A stretch of DNA of 32,228 bases from Christensenella sp. UBA1242 (GTDB lineage Bacteria; Bacillota; Clostridia; Christensenellales; UBA1242): assembly GCA_002308915.1 (NCBI GenBank), contig DBWI01000034.1, positions 3,737 through 35,964 of the forward strand, read 5' to 3'. This document shows, piece by piece, positions 1 through 7,478 of this stretch. How positions within the stretch are numbered: position 1 is the stretch's first letter; each line of letters opens with the position of its first letter. Made by a program: the position numbers and the translations under genes. The notes below the pieces were generated by a model, which was not told the DNA's origin, did no database searches, and saw only the letters and a list, made by a program, of their open reading frames with translations.

Positions 1-384
1 CATTGTATAATCCCATAATACATTACTCATGTCATAACTTGCTTTTTGAATAATAATTTTAGCAGTTAAAGTTAATGAATTGTAACCTTCACAAGTTATT
101 ATAACACTTACATTATATTCACCTGCGTTTATTCCTGAATTTCCAGTAAATTGATATTCAGCACCTTGTGGTAAAGTTCCAATTAAACCAAGTGATTTTT
201 CTGTTCCATCATAAGTAAATGTGGAATTATTAAGTGTTATACCAGTAAAAGTTGCTAATCCCCCTGAAGTTCCGTCATTTTGTCCATCATCGTTTTGATT
301 GTTATCTCCACCACACGCACAAAATACTATTGCACAAGAAATAACAAAAAACATAAATATACATAATAACAATTTCTTTTTCAT
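1..384 (-). CDS. Lipoprotein with MBG/Ig-like domain, 3' part outside window
   Basis: The frame is open from an ATG at 384 to the window edge, giving 128 codons without a stop. The start has a strong ribosome binding site, GGGGGAAAG, five to six bases upstream. The N-terminus is a lipoprotein signal peptide: KKK, a hydrophobic stretch, then FCAC followed by Gly-Gly, with Cys24 as the probable lipidation site. A short Asn/Asp/Gln/Gly-rich linker follows. From about residue 45 the sequence resembles the MBG-type Ig-like fold: TYDGTEKSL, then INAGEYNVSVII. Such domains occur in exported proteins of low-GC gut bacteria. The gene starts 17 bases after the XRE/membrane gene with no terminator between, so the two are probably co-transcribed. 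The C-terminal part is not visible and the function is unknown. Confidence 0.85.
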   Translation of the reverse strand, partial: MKKKLLLCIFMFFVISCAIVFCACGGDNNQNDDGQNDGTSGGLATFTGITLNNSTFTYDGTEKSLGLIGTLPQGAEYQFTGNSGINAGEYNVSVIITCEGYNSLTLTAKIIIQKASYDMSNVLWDYTM

Positions 385-401
385 ATTCTTTCCCCCATTT
401 A

Positions 402-1262
402 TTAAATATCTTCTGTTTTATCTGGGTGTTTAATACTGGTAACTAAAGCATAAGGATAAGTAAATCCACTAATTGGAAGACTTATTATAAAACCAAGCAC
501 AACCGCAAAAAATGCTAATAACATACCAAAAATCCAAAATAATACTTTTACTACAATTAAGAACACAAAACCATCTAAAGAAAATTCAAAAATTATTCCA
601 GGTAATTTAACAAAACCCCAAGACGCAATTCCAATAAACATATCTTCCACAAAATTATTTTTAAGTAATATACAAGATACAAATGTAAAAGAAAAAATAC
701 TAGTAAAAACTGTTCCAACAATCGCACCTACACCATCTTTGGCGAATATCCATAATCCAAGCAATAAAACAACAACAGCTGCAATACTTCCCCAAATATA
801 TGATTTTGTACGTTGTTTCTTTGAATTCTTTATTTGGTTCTTATGAATTGTTTCTAATCTCATATATTCACATAATTTACATAATACTTGTTGAGTTGAT
901 GGGCTTCTGCCATGAGTTATAGTCCTTCTAACAATGTCATCACCATCATATATGGGTTTATTACAACTTTCACAAACAGCCAAGACTGGCTTTGCTTGTT
1001 CAACAACTACTTTTTCAACAACCTTCTCTATAACTTTTGGTTCTTCAATTGATTTCTGGATTTGTGAACTTTCACCACTCATAATTTCATCTGTTGTCAC
1101 TTCAAATATTTTTGCCATATTTATTATTGTATCAACAGATGGTTCAACATCTCCTTTTTCCCATCTTGAAACAGCTTGAGACGTAACATGCAATTTTTCT
1201 GCTAAATCTTTTTGAGTTAATCCTTTTTTAACTCTCAAGTTTTTAATGTTTTCAGATATCAT
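402..1262 (-). CDS. XRE-family regulator fused to zinc ribbon and membrane segments
   Basis: This is a 286-residue protein. Residues 1-62 are a clear XRE (Cro/C1-type) helix-turn-helix, with LTQKDLAEKLHVTSQAVSRWE as its core. A Glu/Val/Lys-rich linker covers about 66-90. Residues 97-131 carry CESC and CKLC pairs (Cys97, 100, 128, 131), a likely zinc ribbon. From about residue 155 to 275 there are three to four hydrophobic segments, so the DNA-binding head is tethered to the membrane. The start ATG at 1262 has an AAGGAG site seven bases upstream. Membrane-anchored XRE proteins are known in Firmicutes, but the added zinc ribbon is less usual. It is followed by a lipoprotein gene, which suggests an envelope-sensing unit. 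Target and signal are unknown; autoregulation is likely from the repeated operators upstream. Confidence 0.85.
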   Translation of the reverse strand: MISENIKNLRVKKGLTQKDLAEKLHVTSQAVSRWEKGDVEPSVDTIINMAKIFEVTTDEIMSGESSQIQKSIEEPKVIEKVVEKVVVEQAKPVLAVCESCNKPIYDGDDIVRRTITHGRSPSTQQVLCKLCEYMRLETIHKNQIKNSKKQRTKSYIWGSIAAVVVLLLGLWIFAKDGVGAIVGTVFTSIFSFTFVSCILLKNNFVEDMFIGIASWGFVKLPGIIFEFSLDGFVFLIVVKVLFWIFGMLLAFFAVVLGFIISLPISGFTYPYALVTSIKHPDKTEDI

Positions 1263-1294
1263 AAAATCTCCTTTTCTCTTGTTTTATCGCAGAC

Positions 1295-1323
1295 ATTATA
1301 ACATATCGTCAACAAAATGTTTC
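1295..1323 (-). promoter_or_regulatory. Extended -10 promoter of the XRE gene
   Basis: On the minus strand an extended -10, TGTTATAAT, sits at 1303-1295. It is preceded at 17 bases by a weak -35, GAAACA (1323-1318). A start near 1288 gives a leader of about 26 bases. The first AACA-n-TGTT repeat lies over the spacer and -35. A second possible -35, TTGACA at 1433-1428, with AT-rich -10 candidates 17-19 bases away, lies further upstream. Confidence 0.6.
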
Positions 1324-1366
1324 ATTTTTTCGCTCAACAAGTTGTTGAATTACTAACAAAAATGTT
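1311..1366. promoter_or_regulatory. Three AACA-n-TGTT inverted repeats, probable operators
   Basis: Three short palindromes lie in tandem: AACAAAATGTT (1311-1321), AACAAGTTGTT (1336-1346, extended to TCAACAA-G-TTGTTGA at 1334-1348) and AACAAAAATGTT (1355-1366). Their centres are about 25 and 20 bases apart. The first overlaps the -35 of the XRE gene. The arrangement fits cooperative binding by the adjacent regulator, which is an inference. Confidence 0.5.
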
Positions 1367-1495
1367 TAATTTTATATATTTTTTGTACTATTTTATATTA
1401 AAAATATACTTTGTATACCCCACACCGTGTCAAGTGATTTTATTTAGATTAAAATATACAAATAATTAATAAATAAAAAATTTTTATATCTTAAA

Positions 1496-1527
1496 TAAAA
1501 AAACGCCATCTTGCGATAGCATCTTTT
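1496..1527 (-). terminator. Terminator of the ger operon
   Basis: On the minus strand, just after the gerAC stop, GCTATC-GCAA-GATGGC forms a stem closed by a GNRA-type tetraloop, extended by A-T and G-T pairs on both sides, then a run of seven T after one G. Confidence 0.85.
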
Positions 1528-1529
1528 TG

Positions 1530-2777
1530 TTATTTGTTTGAAACAAGTTTGCAGTTTGTTTCAACCTCAAATTTTACATAACTTAAAAAATCTTGTTGGT
1601 CACTTAATGAATTTAAAAAATCTTTTAGTTTTTGTGGATTACTGTTAAGTGCATTATAAACGCCAAATACATCTATTTTTTTATCTCTCATACTATTAAT
1701 TGAATAAGATATTTCTTGTTTGATTTTGTTGTTGATTTTTTCTTTGATTTGTTCGGTTAAAGAAAATTCAATAAGTGAAGACTTTTTGTTGATTCCATTG
1801 GATATCTCTGCAATATCTAATACTAATGATATGTTATATTTTATTGTTGGCATACTGTTAACATATTTTACTTTTTTGTTTACTTTTTGTTTTATTACTT
1901 CAAATGTAATTGTTTGTTCACTGTTGTCTTTAATTGAAAAAATCTTTTTTAGGTTATTTTCAACAATCCAATTAAGTCCATCCATTTCTTTTTCTGTCAA
2001 CACAAACTTTAACTTACCATTTTCAAATACTGCATGTTCTTTTTTTAAGCAAATTATACTTTGTGTGTCTTTTGGTTTATTTGAAGACGAATTTTCTTGA
2101 TTTTGAGAATTTGTAACATCGCTTGAAGAGTTTGAGTCTATTCCTTTGGTTCCATCACTTAAAATTTCAACAACCCCCAAAGTTGAAATACCAATTGGAG
2201 ACAAATATCCTTGCAAAAACTTATCTATGTTTGTATCCTTTGTAAATGTTTCATTAAATTCATTATGTATAACTTCACGCAATTTGAATGATGACGATTG
2301 CGAGAGTTTGTTTGCATTCTCCAGTAGTTGTTTTGAACTTTGATTTGTCATAACAAGCGAAACTGTATTGGGAAGTTGGTTTGTTATTATAAGGTTATTC
2401 AAGATGTCTACAATATTTGTATTTGCAACTTCTTGAGATATAGCAACATAGCCAACATGTCCCATTCTAATTTTTCTGCCTATTTGTATTTCAATGTTAA
2501 TCAACGCATCTGCAACGCTATTACCTTTTCCACTGACAAGTTTTGTGTTTTCATTCATATTGGTTTTGTCAATTTTTGATATTGTTAAAACAGAAACTTC
2601 CACACCTTGACTTTGTTTATCCAAATCTACTCCAATGGCTGTTACAATTGCGCTTCTGAAACTGTGTGATGGCATAATTAAAGCACTTGGCAAAAAACAA
2701 ATCATTATGACACAAAAATATATAAATGCGAATTTATGTTTGATTTGACGAAATTTTTCTTTTATAAATTTTAACAT
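1530..2777 (-). CDS. gerAC: Ger(x)C family spore germination protein (GerAC-like)
   Basis: This is the C subunit of a GerA-type germinant receptor, 415 residues from the chosen ATG. The start at 2777 is preferred over an in-frame TTG at 2792 because AGGAGG lies directly before it and the TTG has no such site. The family body is recognisable: SAIVTAIGVDLD near residues 42-53, the GHVGYVAIS strand near 105, and a long C-terminal half of alternating strands and helices. The gene overlaps the end of gerAB by 44 bases, in the classical order A-B-C. GerAC proteins are normally lipoproteins with a Cys just before this first conserved block. Here the hydrophobic segment (about 16-36) ends in LPSALIMPS with no lipobox Cys, so it may be held by an uncleaved N-terminal helix. 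Confidence 0.88.
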   Translation of the reverse strand: MLKFIKEKFRQIKHKFAFIYFCVIMICFLPSALIMPSHSFRSAIVTAIGVDLDKQSQGVEVSVLTISKIDKTNMNENTKLVSGKGNSVADALINIEIQIGRKIRMGHVGYVAISQEVANTNIVDILNNLIITNQLPNTVSLVMTNQSSKQLLENANKLSQSSSFKLREVIHNEFNETFTKDTNIDKFLQGYLSPIGISTLGVVEILSDGTKGIDSNSSSDVTNSQNQENSSSNKPKDTQSIICLKKEHAVFENGKLKFVLTEKEMDGLNWIVENNLKKIFSIKDNSEQTITFEVIKQKVNKKVKYVNSMPTIKYNISLVLDIAEISNGINKKSSLIEFSLTEQIKEKINNKIKQEISYSINSMRDKKIDVFGVYNALNSNPQKLKDFLNSLSDQQDFLSYVKFEVETNCKLVSNK

Positions 2778-3852
2778 GTCGCCTCCTGTCAAATATAAAT
2801 AGCAAGATGTAAAAAATTGGAATAATTCCCCACACCAAAATAGTGGAATATTTTAGATACTGTATTGCAAAATTTGTAAAAATTTCCAAGTTGTAAAATA
2901 CAAAGTATTGAATGATAACTATGAGCAAATTCATAAAAATTAAAGAATGAAGAATATTGTTGTCATTTGTTACTTTTGCAAAAATATTACATAAGCAAGT
3001 AAGGTAAATTGAACCATACAAAAAAATCGTAAAGAGATAAACAAGAGTTTCGATTATATCAACATTACCAACATTTCCTATGTTCTTTTTATATTGCGTT
3101 ATATCTGCAATTGCAGTTTCGTGAATATATCCAGTTTGCTTAAATAATCTAAAGTATATAATATAAAATATTGCAACAAGAACTTCAATCGCAACAACAG
3201 ACAATATTACATTCTTTTTCATATTTTTTTGTTGTTTAATTCTATCTCCCAAAATCAAAATAAACAAAAAATCAGTAAACCAAAAACTAGTTTCAAAACA
3301 AGTTGTCAAAATACTTTTTATGCTGTTTGAAAAAACAGCCCCAATTTCACCAAAATCAATATCTATTTTTGCCAAAAACAATGATGATATTAATCCAATA
3401 ATAATAAATACAAAACCAAACTCACAAGTGAGTGTTGTACTTCTTACCCCTGAATACACCAATGCCGTTATAACAGGTAAAAATGTAAACAAAAACAAAA
3501 TCAAATTAAAATCTTCATCAACAATGTTTTTTATATACACAACACCCTCATTCAAAAGGAGTGAAAGTTTGCATATAAAAATTATGGCAAGAAAAATGTA
3601 AACTATTTTTGCAATTATCTTCCCAACAAATTTACACATCAATTCAAAAAGTGACATGTTTGGATATTTCTGCTTTGCTGTTAAAAAAATATAAAGCATA
3701 ATTAATTCAATGCAAAACATTATAGCAACTACAATAACTGCACTTGTAGATATTAGCCTTGAAATTACAGACGGCAAAGCAACTAGTTTTAATACAAGAA
3801 CAGACAAACAACAAATACATGCTGTTTGTCTTGAAGTTATATTGTTATCCAT
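2734..3852 (-). CDS. gerAB: GerAB-type spore germination permease
   Basis: This 372-residue integral membrane protein has about ten hydrophobic segments and belongs to the GerAB/APC-like spore permease family, the presumed germinant-binding subunit in the spore inner membrane. The N-terminus carries the family pattern of a polar start with SRQ followed by a first helix rich in L and V and ending near LPS. The C-terminus is a Lys/Arg-rich tail (FDRRRHVKIYKRK). It starts at an ATG that overlaps the last eight bases of gerAA, so translation is probably coupled. A purine-rich AAGGGG site lies about 11 bases upstream. It overlaps gerAC by 44 bases. Length and position agree with standard gerA operons; which germinant is recognised cannot be read from the sequence. 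Confidence 0.92.
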   Translation of the reverse strand: MDNNITSRQTACICCLSVLVLKLVALPSVISRLISTSAVIVVAIMFCIELIMLYIFLTAKQKYPNMSLFELMCKFVGKIIAKIVYIFLAIIFICKLSLLLNEGVVYIKNIVDEDFNLILFLFTFLPVITALVYSGVRSTTLTCEFGFVFIIIGLISSLFLAKIDIDFGEIGAVFSNSIKSILTTCFETSFWFTDFLFILILGDRIKQQKNMKKNVILSVVAIEVLVAIFYIIYFRLFKQTGYIHETAIADITQYKKNIGNVGNVDIIETLVYLFTIFLYGSIYLTCLCNIFAKVTNDNNILHSLIFMNLLIVIIQYFVFYNLEIFTNFAIQYLKYSTILVWGIIPIFYILLFIFDRRRHVKIYKRKISSNQT

Positions 3853-5269
3853 TTTTCTTTATTCCCCTTTGCTTGTCTTTTCCTGGTAAAGAAATTGGTC
3901 TTGTTTTCATTCTTGTTATTGGCTGCATAATAATTCCATCTTTTAGATCACCTTTGATTCTTGGTGCATAAGGTGCAAGGTTTGGAGTGTGAAATTGATT
4001 CATTGTGTTTAAGTAATTAACAAAATACACCATACCGCCAATTATCCCCAATAATCCCAATGTTCCACCAATAAGCAAAAATACAAATCTCAATATTGTG
4101 AATTGTGGTGCTTGATTTGGAATTGTATACACCGAAATTAAACTTAGTGCAACAACAATAATTCCTGGTGGAGAAATTAAACCCGCCTGAACCCCAGTAT
4201 CTCCAAGCACAAGTGCCCCTACGATACTTGTTGCAAGTCCCAAATACTTTGGCAACCTTAAGCTAACTTCATACAGCATTTGAAATAAAATCATAATAAA
4301 CAAAAGTTCAATAAATGGCGTAAACGGTAAATTTTGCGTTGTTGCATTTATTGTTAAAATGTATGTTAAAGGCACAACTTTGTAGTGATACAATCTAAAC
4401 GACAAATACACACCTGGAACTACTGTTGACATAATTATTCCAAGTGACCTTATGAACCTAATAAAAGATGAATAATGTGAATTAGTGTAATAATCATTAC
4501 TGTTCTGCAAATCTTCAAAAATCATAAATGGAAAAGTTGCAACAATTGGCGAACCGTCAACAGCAACAGCCACTCTGCCTTCCATCATTTTTGCAACAAC
4601 AATATCTGGCTTTTCTGTTGAACCATATTGTTCAAACAAGGAATTTGGTCTGTCACTTATGTATGATGCAATATAATGACAATCAAGTATTCCATCATAA
4701 TTTATATTTTTGATTTTTTCTTCTATTTTTTTCACAACTCTTTTGTCTGCCAAATTATTAAGATAAAAAATTGTAACTTGTGTTTGAGTAAGTGACCCAA
4801 CAAAAAAATCTTTTATAACCAAATTTTTTGAAGGAAGTCTTTTCCTAATTAGTGATATTGTTGTTTTTATGTCTTCGGTAAAACCTTGCCTTGGGCCTTG
4901 AATAGTTGGTGATGTTGGCGGTTCTTCTGGAACTCTTGAAGGAATTTTTTCAAAATCAAAACAGAGTGCACTTTGCTCATTGTCATCAATAAATAATAGT
5001 ACTTTGTTTTTTAAAATGTTTGTTATAAAATCTTTTTCTTGAACTTCTTCTATTTCAAAAACTTTTAACACTTTGTTTTTTAATAATTCAAAATTAACTT
5101 CGCCACAATATTCCAGAAGTGGAGAAATAACACACTGAAGAAACAGATTTTTGTCAATGGTACTTTTTAGAAAAATTAAAGAAATTTTTTTTGATGCTGA
5201 ATCTATTTCTTTTGTCAAAACATCTGGATTGTTATTAAGTTCTTTTTTGATTTTTTCAATTATTTCCAT
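3845..5269 (-). CDS. gerAA: GerAA-type spore germination protein
   Basis: This is the A subunit of a GerA germinant receptor, 474 residues. The hydrophilic N-terminal part (about 1-265) carries family signatures: SRVPEEPPTSPTIQGPRQGF, then ISLIRKRL, and further on AVAVDGSPIVATFP. About five membrane helices follow, then the typical tail ending DLKDG...RMKTRP. The start is uncertain. An in-frame GTG at 5281 is only two bases from AAGGA, while the ATG at 5269 is about 14 bases from it; the ATG fits the family N-terminus best. The start codon directly follows the T-run of a hairpin terminator that separates this gene from the one upstream, and a candidate sigma-G promoter runs into that hairpin. 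Together with gerAB and gerAC it forms the complete receptor. Confidence 0.93.
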   Translation of the reverse strand: MEIIEKIKKELNNNPDVLTKEIDSASKKISLIFLKSTIDKNLFLQCVISPLLEYCGEVNFELLKNKVLKVFEIEEVQEKDFITNILKNKVLLFIDDNEQSALCFDFEKIPSRVPEEPPTSPTIQGPRQGFTEDIKTTISLIRKRLPSKNLVIKDFFVGSLTQTQVTIFYLNNLADKRVVKKIEEKIKNINYDGILDCHYIASYISDRPNSLFEQYGSTEKPDIVVAKMMEGRVAVAVDGSPIVATFPFMIFEDLQNSNDYYTNSHYSSFIRFIRSLGIIMSTVVPGVYLSFRLYHYKVVPLTYILTINATTQNLPFTPFIELLFIMILFQMLYEVSLRLPKYLGLATSIVGALVLGDTGVQAGLISPPGIIVVALSLISVYTIPNQAPQFTILRFVFLLIGGTLGLLGIIGGMVYFVNYLNTMNQFHTPNLAPYAPRIKGDLKDGIIMQPITRMKTRPISLPGKDKQRGIKKNG

Positions 5270-5303
5270 AAAAAAACACACTATCCTTTTTGATAGTATG
5301 TTT
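5270..5303 (-). terminator. Terminator between the Fn3-repeat gene and gerAA
   Basis: On the minus strand ACATACTATC (5301-5292), loop AAAAAG, and GATAGTGTGT (5285-5276) form a ten-pair stem with one G-T pair, then seven T ending exactly at the gerAA ATG. The only Shine-Dalgarno-like sequence of gerAA (AAGGA) lies in the loop and the 3' arm. Confidence 0.8.
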
Positions 5304-5322
5304 TTAATTATAAAAGTTATAC
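5294..5322 (-). promoter_or_regulatory. Candidate sigma-G promoter of gerAA
   Basis: On the minus strand GTATA (5322-5318) and CATACTA (5300-5294) are separated by 17 bases. This matches the sigma-G pattern (-35 GHATR, -10 CATWHTA) expected for gerA operons. The -35 overlaps the stop codon of the upstream gene and the -10 is the 5' arm of the terminator. Transcription would begin near 5287, inside the hairpin loop. Confidence 0.6.
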
Positions 5323-6558
5323 AAGTGTCGCCGCCACAAAACTAGAATCAATTATATATTCACTACCATCTCCAACAGCTTTAACTTTTACGTCTGTTAC
5401 TGTTGTGATACTTTGTGCAGTTATATATGGAGTTAAATCAAACACATAAGATGAAGCCAGACTACTTGCTTGCAAACAGCCATTAACTTGTCCACCATTT
5501 ATTACCAAATCAAATTTTGTAACAAATGTTTTACTTGGATCAACATTGATTGTTAATTTGTTTGTTGCAGTGTTAAATATCGCAGAAGATACATTTGCAA
5601 GAGTTCTTACATTATCATATATAATCTCACTGCAAAGTTCGCTATCTGTATAATAACCAGGAGTTTCTGCGATTGCTTGAACCTTTAAATTGTATCTGCC
5701 TGGTTCAATTTCTTTTATTCTTTCAAAACTAAATTCTACTGTATACACATCATCACTTGGTTGATCAACAACAAAGTATAAAGGTCCTTCAGAATTTGCT
5801 CCATAATACACCCTGTATTCTTTTGCTCCCGTTAACTTTGTCCAAACTAATTTGTCTGTGTTTTTATTAACTGTTGGGGTTGAAATTTGTTTTGTGTATT
5901 TGTATGCATATTTTGTTGATATTTCTGAAGTCGTTTTTTCTGTTTTTCCAACATATCTTGCCCAAATTACATAATCGCCAGGGGTTGACAACAAACTTAC
6001 AATTGAAACACTATTTGAAGTTGATGTTAAATGATTAACAGGCCCACCGCCAGCTCTTTGAATAAAAAATTCATATGATGTTGCATTTTTGTTTTCTTGA
6101 ACATATATGATTGTTTGATTACTCAAATTATGAACAAAAACTTCTGGTGGCGTTAATTTTTGATTGTTTGGTGATAAAAATACAAAAAATGTCACAAGTG
6201 CACCAGCTATTAATGCCAACGCCAAAACACATATAATAATTATAACTTTTACTTTTGATTTCTTTTTTGGTTGATTGTCAGCTTGCTCTTCTTGAGATAC
6301 TTTAATATCCTCTTTTGGATTTATATCTTTGTCATCTTCCATTTCATTTGGAATATCTTTTACGGCTTTTGCAGCAGAATTTACTGTATTACCATTTGGT
6401 ATTGGTTTAACTGGTGCTACTGGCCTTTTAAAGTTGTTTGTTTGAGTTTGAGGATTTGTTTTTGGCGCAGAAAAACCAGTCCCCTTATTTTCACCAATAT
6501 TTTTATTGAGACTATCTGGTGCTTTTTTTATTTGTGGAATAGTTGGTTTTTCTTCCAT
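5317..6558 (-). CDS. One-pass membrane protein with Fn3/Ig-like repeats
   Basis: This 413-residue protein is of unknown function. Residues 1-100 are polar and Pro/Asn/Lys-rich with no signal peptide. One strong membrane helix spans about 103-130 (KVKVIIIICVLALALIAGAL), so the orientation is N-in, C-out. The outer part (about 135-413) contains three repeat-like beta domains of 80-90 residues reading like fibronectin type III folds: SYEFFIQRA, YRVYYGANS, and FDLVINGG mark equivalent strands, each about two-thirds into a strand-rich block. The start ATG has an AAGGGG site. The gene has its own promoter and a terminator before gerAA, so it is not obviously part of the germination operon, although that operon's promoter lies partly in its 3' end. 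A cell-surface binding role is only a guess. Confidence 0.8.
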   Translation of the reverse strand: MEEKPTIPQIKKAPDSLNKNIGENKGTGFSAPKTNPQTQTNNFKRPVAPVKPIPNGNTVNSAAKAVKDIPNEMEDDKDINPKEDIKVSQEEQADNQPKKKSKVKVIIIICVLALALIAGALVTFFVFLSPNNQKLTPPEVFVHNLSNQTIIYVQENKNATSYEFFIQRAGGGPVNHLTSTSNSVSIVSLLSTPGDYVIWARYVGKTEKTTSEISTKYAYKYTKQISTPTVNKNTDKLVWTKLTGAKEYRVYYGANSEGPLYFVVDQPSDDVYTVEFSFERIKEIEPGRYNLKVQAIAETPGYYTDSELCSEIIYDNVRTLANVSSAIFNTATNKLTINVDPSKTFVTKFDLVINGGQVNGCLQASSLASSYVFDLTPYITAQSITTVTDVKVKAVGDGSEYIIDSSFVAATLV

Positions 6559-6583
6559 TATTTCCCCTTATTACTTCATTGTG

Positions 6584-6613
6584 ATTATAAAATATATTTT
6601 ATAACAATGTCAA
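6584..6613 (-). promoter_or_regulatory. Promoter of the Fn3-repeat membrane protein gene
   Basis: TTGACA (6613-6608) and TATAAT (6589-6584) on the minus strand with an 18-base spacer. This is full consensus in both boxes. Confidence 0.75.
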
Positions 6614-6725
6614 ATGAATTAAAATATACTTTATATTTATTTTGATGTAATAAAAATTAAATTTTATTAATTTAGTTTACACCAAAAAACAACAATTTAA
6701 CCATGTTTATTTTATTACAAATTAT

Positions 6726-6754
6726 TTGACAAAAAAAATACCAAATTTTATACT
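6726..6754 (+). promoter_or_regulatory. Promoter of mscL
   Basis: TTGACA (6726-6731), 17 bases, TATACT (6749-6754), followed by an AAGGAG ribosome site at 6778-6783 before the mscL ATG. Confidence 0.8.
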
Positions 6755-6789
6755 ATAAATGATGAAAATTTTAACAAAAGGAGAATAAA

Positions 6790-7362
6790 ATGAGAAAGTT
6801 TTTTAGAGATTTTAAAGCTTTTATAACCCGTGGTAATGTTATTGATATGGCTGTAGGCGTTATTATAGGTGGTGCATTCTCTGCAATAGTAACTGCTCTT
6901 ACAAATAAAATTTTGATGCCACTTATCAATTACTTACTTGGTGGCGGCAATGGTCTTGAAGGTGCCTATACATTCTTAAAGAGAGTTGATACACTTGATG
7001 CAAACGGAAATGTTATTCCAGACCTTGCAAATAGTATCTACATCGATTGGGGTGCATTTATTACTGCCATAATTAACTTCTTGCTTATTGCATTGATATT
7101 ATTCATTATTATCAAAGTTGCAATGAATGCAAGCAACATGGTAAAAAATGCAAAAAATGAACTCCCAACAAAAGATGAGAAAAAAGAACTCAAAGAAAAC
7201 GGAGTAAACCTTAAAAATCGCAAAGAAGTTGTTGAAAAAACTGCAGAACTTCGTGCAAAGAAAAAGGCAGAAGCTGATGCAAAAGCAGAAGCAGAAAAGA
7301 AACCAACAACAGAAGAATTACTTGCTGACATAAAAGAATTACTTCAAAAACAAGTAAAATAA
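6790..7362 (+). CDS. mscL: Large-conductance mechanosensitive channel MscL
   Basis: MscL forms a homopentameric pore in the cytoplasmic membrane that opens under high tension and releases solutes during osmotic downshock. The family signature is plain: FKAFITRGNVIDMAVGVIIG at residues 8-27, then the first helix, an outer loop (about 48-86) and a second helix (about 87-112). At 190 residues it is much longer than the usual 120-150. The extra length is a charged, Lys/Glu/Ala-rich stretch at about 115-172 between the second helix and the conserved C-terminal bundle helix (EELLADIKELLQKQ). It stands alone with its own promoter, an AAGGAG site six bases before the ATG, and a strong terminator. Confidence 0.96.
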   Translation: MRKFFRDFKAFITRGNVIDMAVGVIIGGAFSAIVTALTNKILMPLINYLLGGGNGLEGAYTFLKRVDTLDANGNVIPDLANSIYIDWGAFITAIINFLLIALILFIIIKVAMNASNMVKNAKNELPTKDEKKELKENGVNLKNRKEVVEKTAELRAKKKAEADAKAEAEKKPTTEELLADIKELLQKQVK

Positions 7363-7373
7363 CAATAAACAAT

Positions 7374-7401
7374 AAAAACACGGAATATCCGTGTTTTTTT
7401 G
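7374..7401 (+). terminator. Terminator of mscL
   Basis: AAACACGGA (7376-7384), loop ATA, TCCGTGTTT (7388-7396), then continued T. This is a nine-pair stem with a T-run of seven. Confidence 0.88.
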
Positions 7402-7426
7402 TGTCTTTTAAGGACTCATTATTATA

Positions 7427-7455
7427 TTGACAAATATAGATTACAACATTATACT
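7427..7455 (+). promoter_or_regulatory. Promoter of the radical SAM operon
   Basis: TTGACA (7427-7432), 17 bases, TATACT (7450-7455). AAGGAG at 7467-7472 precedes the first ATG at 7479. The boxes are identical to those of mscL, suggesting strong vegetative expression. Confidence 0.8.
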
Positions 7456-7478
7456 ATTGTTATAATAAGGAGTAAAAA

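Noticed and set aside
2777..2792. TTG start of gerAC
   Set aside because: AGGAGG lies between TTG and ATG and can only serve the ATG at 2777.
6271..6645. 124-codon plus-strand frame over the start of the Fn3-repeat gene
   Set aside because: Its Trp/Phe/Tyr-rich translation arises from the Lys/Asn-rich region on the other strand, and it has no ribosome site.
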